A stretch of DNA of 64,000 nucleotides, from positions 20,204,986-20,268,985 of the forward strand of contig OU342807.1 of assembly GCA_910591455.2 (NCBI GenBank). Direction: 5' to 3'. The DNA is from Pholis gunnellus. Its lineage: Eukaryota > Chordata > Actinopteri > Perciformes > Pholidae. Below, piece by piece: positions 24,295-35,800 of this stretch. The notes under the pieces are model-generated. The model worked only from the letters and a program-made list of their open reading frames with translations, ran no database searches and was not told where the DNA came from. A program made the translations under genes and the position numbers. The first letter of the stretch is position 1, and the number at the start of each line of letters is the position of its first letter.

Positions 24295-24640
24295 GATGGG
24301 TCCAACAAACAGGACTTTCATCCATGAGACCGGTGTTCGACACCATGTTGTGGTTTTGTTCCCTAAAGCTAACTGTAAATAGTTATTTAAAGCCCAACCA
24401 TGATGTATTTCCACAACCTAACTAAATGGTTTTGTTGCCTTTTTTTTAATGTAATGTCATCCAGAAAAAAAGTTCAGAGCGGCACGGAACTACGGACAAT
24501 GCATGTCCCAGTACACAAAACCAATAGATTGCATTTCATTACGATTTCACAAACTTCCATGAGACTGTGTTGCAATATATGTGTCATAGTATGGCAGTGT
24601 CTGAGCCGTAACACACATTTCACATACTGTAGCACGCATA

Positions 24641-24646
24641 TTTATT
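24641..24646 (-). terminator. candidate poly(A) signal of cacng4
   Basis: AATAAA on the - strand about 620 bases after the cacng4 stop codon, the first such hexamer noticed on that strand. A longer 3' UTR is possible. Confidence 0.3.
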
Positions 24647-25262
24647 ACCTGACTCACACACAAGCTTGTGAGAGGTTTTTGAGATAGAGTAGAAGTTGAA
24701 AAGGCTTAAGACTATCAAAGGTGTACAAATTAAGTTAGCACCAGTTGTGTTAAGTTGCAAATACAATACATTAATACTCAAACAATCACATGAATCACTT
24801 CATTTTCACAAACAATTTTTTGTCTCAGAATAAAATAAGTAATTTGATTTCTAAAAGACTATCCAGGTATTTTTTTTAGCAGAAAAACATTACCTGAAGT
24901 ACAATATTCAGCCTTTAGAAGCTTAATTAGTTTATCAGGCAATTGTCAAAAGAATGCCAGAACAAGGACGATTTTTCAGCCTTTAACTCTTGTTGCTAGA
25001 AAATATCTGCATCCACTTTTCAGATACAGTCGCATCATAAAAGGTTATTCTTAATATCACCTTTCGTCTTCCACCAAATGAAATGTAGATCGGCACTTTT
25101 CTGTCACAGAGGGACGCAACGGAAAACTATTTTGAGCGCTGACCTTTCAACACCGTTGCTGCCTGAACAGCCCCGGAGAGGAATTGTCTTTTCTCATCAA
25201 CTGTACAATATCTAATGCCTTCCATCAAGCTTATGGTTTTACACAGCAATACACTCCTAACC

Positions 25263-25816
25263 TCATACTGGTGTGGTCCTCCTGTTCACTCCATCTTTCA
25301 GATCTTTCTGGAAGCAGTTGTGAACTTGTAAAAACCCAGAGTCCCTCTCTGGACTGTAGGGCCCTGCAGTTGCACTTCCGCCCTTCAGGGGGTCCCTGCT
25401 AAGGGCGTACAGAGATATATCCCCCATTGGCAAACCCATCCCCAACCCTCCTCCCCCACTTCCTCCCCCGATCTTCCTCCCGACCGGGGAGGGCTCGCGG
25501 GATGGGTCGCTTGACCTCGAACTGGAGCGCGAACGCCTTCGCCGGTAGCGGTAACTTGGGATGCGAGAGTATGGTGAAGACGATGAGGTGGTTTTGATGA
25601 AGTCACGTCGGGCTCGGAAACGCGTCTCTTGGTTTTTCTCGATATAAATGTTGACTGCAAGAACACCCACGGATTCAGCCACGATGAAGGAGAGGGCGCC
25701 GAAGTAAAAGGACCAGCCGTAGCTGTAGTGGTTCTTCTTGTCCTCGTCTTTCTTGTCACTGGGATCCCCGGCGTTGCTGGAGATGTAGACGATGATGCCA
25801 ATGATGTTGCTCAGGC
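25263..25816 (-). CDS. cacng4: cacng4 coding exon 4
   Basis: Acceptor ATTCAG precedes base 25816. It encodes GLSNIIGIIVYISSNAGDPS, the KKDEDKKNHYSYGWS loop, TM4 and the whole C-terminal tail to the stop at 25265-25263. Confidence 0.96.
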
Positions 25817-28800
25817 CTGAATAGAAGAGAGAAGAGATTTTGGGTTGACAAACTCCACCTCTCTACATCTATACTTTAATCACATTCAACATCTGAGTAA
25901 ATCAACTTTGAAAGTTAGGTCTATTCCTTATTGAGTGTTAGAATCCCCTTAACAAGTAAGCAACTTGACGGTTCACACCTTCTCTGCAGAGTTTCTTTGA
26001 ATAATCACAAATAAATGTAGTTTTATAAACTTTGTTCAGGAACGGGACCACGCCCAGAACACGGCTCATTTCCCCCGAACAAGTATTTAAGCTCAACGAA
26101 CCCGTTCACTTCCTCTTCGACTCTGTTCTCTCATCCCTCCCCCCAACCCCGTAGTGTTTTTCTATTTTCTCTCTCTCTTGCAGGATTACAGGAACGACAG
26201 GGGACTCTGCACCGCCAGAGCTTCCGAAGAGATAGCCCCCATCCTAACAGTCTCCGTTCCCCCTGTTCTTGCCAGCCACCGGACACCAACGGGACACCAA
26301 CGGTCCCCCATCGATCGCCTAACCTCCTTTCTACAAACCCTCCTCATTTCTTCTTCCTTACATCCCTTAATTTCTTCATCCCTACCCCACATCCCTCTAC
26401 CTCGACCCCTACCCTACATCCCTTCATCTCTGCATCCCTACCCTACACCCCTTCATCCCTCTACCTCAACCCCTACCCCACATCCCTTCATCTCTTCATC
26501 CCTACCCCACATCCCATCATCCCTCTACCCTACTCCCCTTCATCCCTCTACCCTTTACCCCTTCCGCTTCCTAATCTAACAATCATTCCGCTATGCAATA
26601 AACCTCTCGAAACTCATACTGTTATTGGCGTGGTCCTTGTTAATGAATTATTTGTCACTGCCAATTAGAGAGACAATGGATTCAAGGAAAAAGAGAAGAT
26701 GCAAAGTGTCTAAGGTATGGGCACTTGTTGTTTTAATGAAAAAAACAACAAAATATGCTAGAGGGAAAAAGCCCATGAATTGTATTCTTCTTGTTGAATT
26801 ACAGGAATAGTTAAGGTAACTTTAAAAGAAAGACGACAAGACAAAGGGAGACCCTCATGTGTCTGTCTTCTACTTCTGTCTGCTTATGTCCTTCTCCCTC
26901 TTTCTGTTTGTGAATCTATTTGCTGTTGTTCTGTTTATCTGAAGCGTGCTGCCTGTCTCGTGCTACCTGCAGCCACAAACAGGATGCCAGCAGTGAGCAG
27001 GATGTTGTTCTTGTTGTTGTAGATGCGTCCAACTCCGACACACAGGCCACCCAACATCAGCAGAGCGGTGCTGAGAAGAGGGAATAGGCTCGATGCACGC
27101 ACTACACCTGTTCATACGAGACAGGGAGAAACAGTGAAACCGTCTTGTCAATACGTCAAACGAAGACACACATAGCTTTAAATATATGAATACAAAGGCT
27201 GACCAGCTTGCGATTCATTTACAATGACAATGGTGCCAATGAAGTAAGGCTACAAATAGAATCAGTTGAAGTAGTAGTAGTAGTAATATAATATGTCTGT
27301 CCCCCTGGCAAATCCAACATTAACTAGTGGGAGGGTTGTGTCCAATAGCTTTATCGGAGCTTTTCTGCTGAACCAACAGTAAAGTTGCGAGCTGTAAAAC
27401 CAAAACAATGAGCTTAGAGACACTAAAATGCTCGGCAGAGCTGAGGGGAACCTGCAGGTGATGATTCTCTGTGTGTATGATAAACACCTTTCACATTTTA
27501 CAGTTATTTAATCCATTGTTAATACAAAACTGTTGATCAGACTAGCGTGAATGATATCGTGCTGAAGGTTTGTAAGCTGTAATAGCGCTAGCTAGCAGCT
27601 GTGACCAAAGGCACATGTGTTTATGTTTTCTGCATCAAGTTCTTTTACATAACAGGTATCCCATTATATGGTCATTCATGGCAATATTCACGTGCCAATT
27701 GGTGGCATTTGGGACAGGTTAAAGCTTTCCTAAAAATAACAATATAAGGCACTCCTGGCTGACACTTGTAGTAACGCTGCCATAAGTGCACATAGAAATA
27801 AAGGGAGTGACAGAAGAGCAGAAAAGGACGTCTAATCAGACGTTCCTGCCTTTCCATGACACCAACCAAGCGAGTCCATGAGCATCTTGAAATTAATCAT
27901 TTTAGATATCTGCAACTATGGAAACAGTTGCTTTGGGCACACGGCATCAAACTAGAAGCCACATATGATGTGCAGAATGAAGCTAATCTGAAAACTCAAG
28001 CAAAATGGAGAGATGGTTTAAACTGCAATAAGACCATTCATAGTGTTTAGACAATTTTCAGTTCAACATTTTAGTCATCAGCACACAACACACTCCATCA
28101 TCGCTATAGCTCCAATTGCTGTCATGACATCAAGCCTTTAAGGGGGAGGGACAGAGACGTCATGACACATTAAGTACCCTTGTGATAACTCCATCCCCAC
28201 TTGAAGAAAAAGGACAGGGAATTAACGGTTTAAGTGTTTGAAGATGAAGAGGTTGCAGTGACTTACGTAAGATGTACTCTGAGCTGTCTGTATCGTAGTC
28301 GTTATCATCTGGAAAATGATTGATTCGATAGCAGCTTCCTTTGTTGATACCTGTTGAGAAGCAAAAAGCGCACTTAGTGTGAATGAGACTGATGGCAGTA
28401 AGATTCTGCAGGGATGACATCATAACAGTTTAAGGAAAATACTTGTAATGAAGCCGAACATGAGATCCTCCAATTAAGATAGATGGTGTAAAAGGAACTA
28501 CATGCTGACCATCCACTGATCAACGTGCAGCTTTTAGGATCAGGAGACAAATAAGTTAAAGAAAACTGGAGCCAATTTTGGGTAAAGGGTCTCTGAACTA
28601 ATGCTGAACCGTCTTGTTTTCACCTCTAACCATGTCAGAAAGCATTTGAGGACAGACTGCTGTGGATCTGGGGTTCTCAAGTTCCCAAGCCCTCAGGCAC
28701 CTTCTATTCAGAGACCCAGTCTCTTCATCGAGAAAATCTTCCCTCCACTTTTAAGAGAATAAAACATTGGAGCATTATGAATATTGAAAGGTTAAACTTT

Positions 28801-31800
28801 GAATTAAAAGGCAGACGTCTTATTCTTCTGCCACATCCTGTCATTTCTGCCTTTGCTACTGTGTTGTTTGCTCCTTCAATAAACCTCAACAAGTTTTTCT
28901 TCTCACCTGAAAAAAGAAAACCCAACTGATTCACCTCTGCTCAGCAGATTTGCCTGATTTAAATGTGCCCCTTCAGTATGTAAACAATGCAACATTTTAA
29001 GGATATATTTTAAAATACATATTCAACATGCTTTGTATGTCATTTTATGATTAAGTAAATGCATTTAACAAGTTTGTCAGGCTTCAAGGATACACACATT
29101 AACACTGTATATAAACATAACCTCTGCACAGGGTACCTTTAAAGCCACTGTGCTGTATGAATCATTCAGCCTCACTTACATGTGCTGTTGCAAATGGATT
29201 TTTGAGGATGATTTATGTCCTAGGAAATGCATTTGTCCTATTTGTTAGGCCATAAGGATTCATTCAAGGCTTCATTCCAGCCATCGGCACAGCATTGCAA
29301 TGTTGAACATTTCAACATTGCACTTGTCTGCTAGATTTTCATGGTTAATGTCTAACAATACTGGGAAAGAGAACGAAATAATACAATTACAAAACATCCT
29401 TAACAGCCGAGACCCGGTCTATCTTCACCAACTCCACTCTCTTTATCCTCTCAGTCTCTTTAAACTCTCATTTTCTGTCTCTTTTGACAACACTCTTGCC
29501 ACCATCATGTCTCAATTACCCACTTCTCTCCCTCCAGTGTTCTAAAATGTTTTCCTCTTCAACTCCCTCTCAGCTTCCTTTTGATCTTTTATATGCAGCG
29601 CTTTCTTTGGATCGACACACAAGCATAATCACTCGGTAATATAATCACTATATCGGATGTGTATCTTGCATGTATTTTATATCTATAAGATCCATGTTTC
29701 AGTGTAATTGGATGTTTTCTCCTGATTGTGGCGTCCAAAGGTTTAAGAAAACGCAGTGACAGGTGCAGGGTAAAAGATAACAAAGAATCAAGGGTTATTT
29801 TGTACAAACAAACATGAAGAGAAGATGTCAAAGTTAAATAAGTTTATTAATACAAAAATACACAGGAGGCAGTTGTGTTAATGATAATAATAACGCTGAG
29901 AAAAATGGAGAGAGAGAGTAGAGCGAAAGAGAGTGAGCTCAGTTGGGGAGGTGTCTCCTTGGAGCCCATCTGTCTGAGAGAACGGGGCCCATCTTTTATT
30001 ACTCAGCATAGCTTCACCATAGCAACCCCCCCCCCCCCCCCCCCCCCCCCCACATTTCTAGTTAGCTCAGAGGACGCCTTTGACATCTTACTAATACATT
30101 CACCAGACTAACACACACACACACACACACTCCACAGAAACACACATACACACTAACAAAGCCAGGAAAACCAGAAAGCAGCCTTTATGACACAGAGAAT
30201 CCCAAATAATCACATTAAGAACAAAAACTTAGTGAGATGGTGGCTCAAAGCAAATCAGTAGGATTTGTCTATTTGAAGTCGAACCCAGTGTCTGTCTAAA
30301 ACACATCAAAGTCTTTTAGCGCCACTCCAGCATGTTCAGTGATCAGGGGTGGTTGGCTTAAGTGAGAGTTCTTGTCATATTTCAGCATCGCTGGCTGCAG
30401 AACAAGACTTCACTTTGTTTCCTTTAAAAGCTAATTTGCCATCATTCGCCTTCAGTGAACCACCGCCTTGTTCTACAAGGCACGTAAGAGAGACACGCAC
30501 GTCATTTCTTCTACAAGGTTAGCCAAGTGTCCCGGGGCTAACCCATTATTTATGCTGCTCATTTGACCTAATGCAAACTGGTTGGATTTCATCTTGTTCT
30601 TTGTTCCTGGAAGAGACTATCTGAAAAATGGATAGCGAAATGAGTCAAATGAGACAATTAAACCTCTGACCCGTGTTTAGTCTTGTAAAAAGAATAAATG
30701 AGAAACAAATCAACCACAAAGGAGAAATGTACATAAGGTAGGCAGGAACTCACAGAATTTCTACAAATGTTGACATTTATAGAATATATAGAACCCAGAT
30801 TTTAAAGTTAATTATCTGATCTGTAATTAGACTTAGCCAATGTCTTGGAAAGTCATTTGGGCTCATCCATCAGTTGCACGTGTGTCACCACCAAAGGCCA
30901 GTTAAATTGAATTTCACTAGTGCAAGGAGTGTGACTTCTATAATGGCTGCATTGATTGGCATATGAGTCAAACCTCCGGGCGCACGTTGCCTCTTCCACC
31001 ATGTCTGAGGGGTGCCGCCTTCAGGTCACATGGTCACATAGGAGATGCAAGCGCTCTTCTTCAATAAGCACTTATGGCACAAAGAAATTAATCGGTCAGA
31101 TGTCGTAAAAACGGCTATACTGTACTATTCAGTGATGTGCTCATTGTTAATGCTGTGATGTGATTGGAACAATTAAAATGCAATCACAGTACACAACACA
31201 TTGCTTGTGTGTACTTGTTCCTGTGGGATTGCAACTGCAACTTCTGTTAGGCTGCAAAACACGAATAAACAGTGATACACGCCAACCACCTGTAGGCAAG
31301 TGTGGAAAAGCTGATCAACCAAATTCTGCCTTGAGTTGGGGTGTTTACAAAGAGAATACTTCACAAGTCATCAAATGACTATTTCTACAGTGTGCCATGA
31401 TTGGCCTCATGCATCTGAGGTTGTCTGGCAATTTTTTATTTAGCTGGTTGTCAGTTAACAGAAAAATAAAATCATTCAGAGTGGAGGTTTCAGCACCAGC
31501 AGCAGTGGACAGCGAAACATCAGGCTGGGCTGATGAAAGGAGTCACATGGTGAATACATTTTTACGGATCAACTGATTGATCTCATTGATCTGGCTTCTC
31601 TCTAACGAAGCAGTCGCGCGCAATGGTGCGCACAAGTGCCCAAACAACAAGTAGCCGCTCAACCAGCGCACGATGCCCAACCCAAAACTCCCCAGGCGTG
31701 TGATACTGGATCAATAATACACAGCTGAGAAAATGTTGGCAGGATTTCATGAAGCAAGTTCGTTTATTGCTAATTACTTCTGTAGCTGAAATGTATTTCG

Positions 31801-32110
31801 TCAGTCTGCTATGTTATGGAAGTAGTTGCCAAGCAACCATATCAAGTTGCTGAGACAATTAGGACGAATCCTTAAATTGTAACTAGCAAGAGACATTACT
31901 TACTGAAATGTAAGACATAAAAAACGTTAGACTTGGGCTCTATGTCACAATCTGTGACTTACTTAAACAATTCACATGAAAGGTGACGCAAATGTAGCAT
32001 TACGCACGCACACAACTGCGCCTTTGCGCGCAACAAGCAGCACGTTCTCTCCCTATACAATATAATAGAATGATATTCAACGCATTGAACAATACTTAAA
32101 AATAATGATA

Positions 32111-32149
<39 letters not shown>

Positions 32150-32653
32150 CACCGCTTGGCAGGTTTTCATTTTTTAGTGAGTCGTCACCCCATACAGCGT
32201 TATTTTCATTGAGGGTTCCCAATTCTAACATCCATTTAATTTCAGTTTATTTCACTGGCAGGACATTTTAATGACTATTTGATCAATCAAACTGCGTACA
32301 TTGTCACCTCACCGTCGTAAAACAAACAATCAGAAGGAGATCAGACAAAACGCAGTGCCAATCAGCACAGCAAAAAAGTAAGACAATGTTCGTGGAATAA
32401 CAGTGACTAACTTATTACACTTGGGTTTACCTTCGATACAGCAGATCCTCCACAGCCCGGAGTGAGTTAGGTCGCCTCTGACTTTTCTGGTTTGCACCTG
32501 GGAGTCGTCCGTGGTGGCATTAGTGGCGTTGCAGATGTACGCCCGGGAGTAAAGCCAGTAGTCGGTGCCAATGGCAATAGTCATGAGACTGAAGGCGGCG
32601 AAGGCGCCCACGATGGCCAGCAAAGTCTGAATCCCTCGGTCACACCATGCCAT
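25263..32653 (-). CDS. cacng4: cacng4: TARP gamma-4, AMPA-receptor auxiliary subunit (four coding exons)
   Basis: Gamma-4 is a four-pass claudin-like TARP that binds AMPA receptors and controls their trafficking and gating. Coding exons on the - strand are 32653-32431, 28350-28267, 27107-26967 and 25816-25263. They join to 333 residues (human 327), with three phase-1 GT-AG introns. TM1 is near residues 8-30, two N-glycosylation sites (NAT) are at 42 and 45, the family motif GLWRIC is at 66-71, TM2 is near 110-129, TM3 near 138-160 and TM4 near 184-207. The cytoplasmic tail has an Arg/Ser block at 240-252 and a glycine-rich block at 266-277. It ends in TTPV, the class I PDZ ligand that tethers TARPs to PSD-95. 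GDLTHSGLWR, NHFPDDNDYD and NRRTTPV fix the paralogue as gamma-4. Compared with human, the tail lacks about five residues before NRRTTPV. Confidence 0.97.
25817..26966 (-). other. cacng4 intron 3
   Basis: About 1.15 kb. More than half is taken up by the candidate LTR-like insertion at 26040-26640; the rest is unremarkable. Confidence 0.9.
26040..26640 (+). mobile_element. candidate solo LTR or other unclassified insertion in cacng4 intron 3
   Basis: The block has a TATA-like GTATTTAAGC at 26081-26090 and a poly(A) signal AATAAA near 26597 followed by a short U5-like tail. Between them lies a pyrimidine-rich minisatellite with CATCCCTCTACC-type units (about 26380-26560). GGACCACGCC near 26045 and GGCGTGGTCC near 26628 form an inverted pair close to the two ends. 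No coding region is present. The promoter-to-poly(A) order suggests an LTR on the + strand, antisense to cacng4, while the inverted ends would suit a DNA element. Family unknown. Confidence 0.4.
26967..27107 (-). CDS. cacng4: cacng4 coding exon 3
   Basis: 141 bases between acceptor AACAG and donor GTAGC. It encodes RVVRASSLFPLLSTALLMLG (TM2), RIYNNKNNI and the start of TM3. The family's usual exon size is preserved. Confidence 0.96.
27108..28266 (-). other. cacng4 intron 2
   Basis: About 1.2 kb with a short AGT repeat near 27273-27287 and no recognised gene. Confidence 0.9.
28267..28350 (-). CDS. cacng4: cacng4 coding exon 2
   Basis: 84 bases between acceptor CAACAG and donor GTAAGT. It encodes GINKGSCYRINHFPDDNDYD and the TDSSEYIL stretch of the first extracellular loop, nearly identical to human gamma-4. 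Confidence 0.96.
30026..30051. repeat. poly-C run of 26
   Basis: Uninterrupted homopolymer in cacng4 intron 1. Its true length may differ because such runs are hard to sequence. Confidence 0.9.
31489..31514 (+). promoter_or_regulatory. RE1-like REST site with expanded spacing
   Basis: The left half TTCAGCACC (31489-31497) and the right half GGACAGCG (31507-31514) are exact REST/NRSF half-sites. They are separated by 9 bases instead of the canonical 2. Extra spacing of about 5-8 bases is an established non-canonical form of RE1. It lies about 0.9 kb inside intron 1 of a neuronal gene, which suits REST silencing outside neurons. Confidence 0.5.
32105..32149. repeat. (GAT)n microsatellite
   Basis: About fifteen trinucleotide units in cacng4 intron 1, roughly 280 bases from exon 1. 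Confidence 0.95.
32431..32653 (-). CDS. cacng4: cacng4 coding exon 1
   Basis: Starts at the ATG at 32653 (context GACATGG, G at -3 and +4) and ends at donor GTAAAC. It encodes MAWCDRGIQTLLAIVGAF (TM1) and the first loop up to GLWRICCIE. Confidence 0.96.
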
Positions 32654-32880
32654 GTCGTCTCATAATGTGTGGATCCTCCACAGCAGCTTACGCACTCGGC
32701 GAGGAGCGCATGGTGCCCATGATCATGGGGAGAGGAAGCGCTCGCGTCTCGCGGTTTCTCCTCTCATCAAGCAGAATCTCAACCATTAACTGCTCGATTT
32801 TTGCGCTCCTCTTCCTCCTAAACGTTAGTCGGAGTTTAATCCAAGTTTCCGAGTTTGACACGATCGCATAATTCGTTGAA
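32654..32880 (-). promoter_or_regulatory. cacng4 5' UTR and promoter region
   Basis: The stretch is richer in CpG than its surroundings (CGCGAGACGCGAGCGC on the - strand near 32740). It contains the short upstream open frame at 32688-32726. No clear TATA box is seen and the start of transcription is not defined. Confidence 0.35.
32688..32726 (-). CDS. upstream open reading frame in cacng4 leader
   Basis: Twelve codons (MIMGTMRSSPSA) with three in-frame ATGs end in TAA 34 bases before the cacng4 ATG. If the leader is transcribed, this uORF could lower cacng4 translation. It is inferred to be regulatory rather than to encode a functional peptide. Confidence 0.3.
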   Translation of the reverse strand: MIMGTMRSSPSA

Positions 32881-35800
32881 TTCCTTCAAGTTGACTGGAC
32901 TTCTTCAATACCTCCTACAGGTGTGAATAAAAAAAAAAGAAACGCATCCTTTGTAGAAGTGCACTGTAACGATCAATTTAAAGGAAATGCTTAAGACCTA
33001 TGCAATCACACACGAATATGCCTCTTTACTGTTCAATATTAAACTGCACAGTTTAACAAAGGATGCAGCATCGTTCATCCAGACCACACCTTCCATGGCT
33101 GTAGCCGAGCCAATGGGAAACGGAGGCTTAAACAGCTGCTGGAAAAAGAAATCAGACTTACATCAGACTTACCCTTAACATTTACAATGCAGTTTGTCTT
33201 TCACACTATTAAAAAATAATCAAGCAGTACTAACCCACACACCAAAACACAAGCGCACACACACATAACCATGCAGCTCTGAAACTGGGTACCAAATGTT
33301 TTCCAAAACATCTAGAAATCAAGCAAAGGATAAAAACAGCAGCACTGACACCGGAGGGCGGATGATTAGAGAGATTTGTGTGGCTGAACTACTGTAGCAG
33401 CAACTTAAAAGAAGTTAAAAGCTTCACCACTGATTAAATATTTCTTAAAACATCCAACAAAACCACTTTGAAGTTAGAGCAGTCGGCTTGCAAGATCAGA
33501 CCCAGATATTAAAAGGAGAAAAGTAAGACATAAATATTTACCACAACCGGAAAGTCATGCTCCTAAATGAATGTCTAAAGTGTATGTAAGGGCCAGGCCT
33601 GTCACTTTAAACCCTAGCGTTTGGGGTCTTTTTCTGTGGAGCGATCATCTTTTTTACACTGACACACAGTGAGAGAGGCAACCCGGGGGCCTGCAGGGTT
33701 TGGCTGTAAATGTTTGTACTGTCCCATCTTTAGGACTGGGGGCCTCATCCTTAAGATCCCAGGGTCTGAGTCACTTCCCCGTCCCAGCAAGCAGAGCAGA
33801 AAGAGTGTCTGTCCAGGTCTGAAAGCTCACTAGTTACAAACTTTACATATTAAGAATATAAAGCAAGTGACAATATTGTATTTGGGCCAAATTTGTGATG
33901 CAGCAGAGGACTTAGCTCAAATTATTTTTCAATTAATCTACTGATTATTATTCGTTTGGTCAATAGATATCAGCAAAGAGTGACCATTTTACATCACAAG
34001 TTCCCAGAGCACTACATGTCTTATTTTATGCAACCAACAGTCCAAAACCCCAACATTTATACAATTAAAGACCAAGAAAGTGTTTATGCCAAAATCTTAA
34101 ATGATAAATTATCCAACCTAACCATTTACAAATCAAATATCAGCATCAGGACCTAGACATGTCCCATCATCATCTAGTCGAGTTGAGTTTTGTATGACCC
34201 AAAGTCACATACGTTGGCACAACAGGCTTTACAGGCCCACAGCAGCTACTGTTCTTGACCACAAGAAAATGTGTAGCATTTAGTAGAAATACTAGTATTA
34301 TGAATCCAAAATAAGCCAAAGAAAATTATCCAGTTATCCAACTTAGAATGAGTTCATTAATGAGCCTTTCTTCAAATAGTTTGAGTTCACTTGATCAGGG
34401 CGTGGGATAACAAGGGACCCATCACAGCATCTGCACTTCTGGATTGAAAAACTAACTACAAGTTTGGCTTTCAAGTTAACTGTCCTTGGGCTAGTTCTGC
34501 ATCCTGACAAGACGTGCCCGAGTGAGTGCTGCCATTTCTTTTAACATGTTGGCTTCTCAGCTAGCCTGTGAAAAGTGTCTTTAGTAATGACAGCACACAT
34601 GGGCCCCTGATAATGAGTTTAATTCTCATGTTCTTTTCAACATCACTACTCCCTTTTACCATTCTCCCTGCAAAACTCGAGAGAGTGCTTTTGGCACAGC
34701 TTGCCATTCCACTCTGGTAATTGAAGTCTCCTCTGCCAGCTTCCTGTTTTCTCATAGTGTTTTCTTCTTCCATGCAGGTTTTGGCCAGTGCCAAGAGCGC
34801 CTCCTCTACGACCTCGCTGAACTGGTTTTACAATTATGGCAGTTTAAGTGTTGCTATAGTGTTTCTTAACTGCTTGTTTTTCTCCCGGTTTGAGTAGCTG
34901 CCACAGTCTGGCCTCTCCAGTGAAAGAGATTAATGCTGCATGGCTGCCTGGTCTACAGCATAGAGTGAATGTGCCAATGTGCCAGGGCTATTTAGATAGG
35001 AAATCAGAGGACCTATCATGGAAGTAATTGGTTATTTCTTTTGAAATGATTTTGTCAAAATTCAGGCTGGTTTTGGAAAAAATTGTAGGCTGAAGGAAGG
35101 AGGAAGCCTTTGAATGTTTGTAAGGCAATTGAGTAAAAGAGCGACCAAGTAAGATGGGGATGGAACAAAAGGAAACGAGAGAGGAAACATTACAACTTTG
35201 GATATGCAAAGCAGATACAAACCAGCTGAATATGATGGCAACTGTTCATTTTCATAAATGTGACATTATGGTGTATCATTTTAAGACTTTACAAAACTTC
35301 TCTTGTGGAAAAAAGATAAAACTTTACACTGTAAAGTGCAGAGTGGTGTCTGTTCAGTTATCATGGCGACTGTAGTCAGTAACAAAGAATCCAGAGAATC
35401 TTCCCTCAAAATATCAACATGCTTTGGAGAGAAAACACTCATGCGCCACAATTTCCTCAGTTTGCAGTGAATCATAGTACAGTAATTACTAATAAAAGAA
35501 GTAATGTGCAGCTCCCTCACCAGAAAACATTCATGCTTATGATTGTCGGTTAAAGATAATGACCGCGTTATCTTGCTTGTCTCTTAGTATTGGTGAAGCA
35601 AAGACACATGGATGCTGGCTGCTGAAGTCAGCAGCGAGATGTTGTGTGTACAGACAGCGCCTGGAGCAGAAGAGAGAGATAAAGAGCATATGAGATTGAG
35701 CTAAAAGAAAGCAAACAGACTGAGCCCTTAGGCTGCCAGAGGCTTGCTATGCTATTACAAGCAGTAGTTCACACCAGCAAATGTTGTTCCCCCCTCCCCC

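Larger units (their letters stand above)
28351..32430 (-). other. cacng4 intron 1
   Basis: About 4.1 kb without other genes. It contains a poly-C run at 30026-30051, (CA)n at 30110-30130, (GAT)n at 32105-32149 and an RE1-like element at 31489-31514 (listed separately). Confidence 0.85.

Noticed and set aside
25385..25801. 138-codon open frame on the - strand overlapping cacng4 exon 4
   Set aside because: It is an alternative frame of the real exon, whose correct frame matches gamma-4 throughout.
26154..26579. 141-codon Pro/Ser/His-rich + strand open frame
   Set aside because: Produced by the pyrimidine minisatellite of the intronic insertion; low-complexity translation.
33800..33825. Third RE1-like match (CTGTCCAGGTCTGAA)
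   Set aside because: It lacks two bases of the TTCAGCACC half-site in either reading and is not credible beside the two exact half-site pairs.
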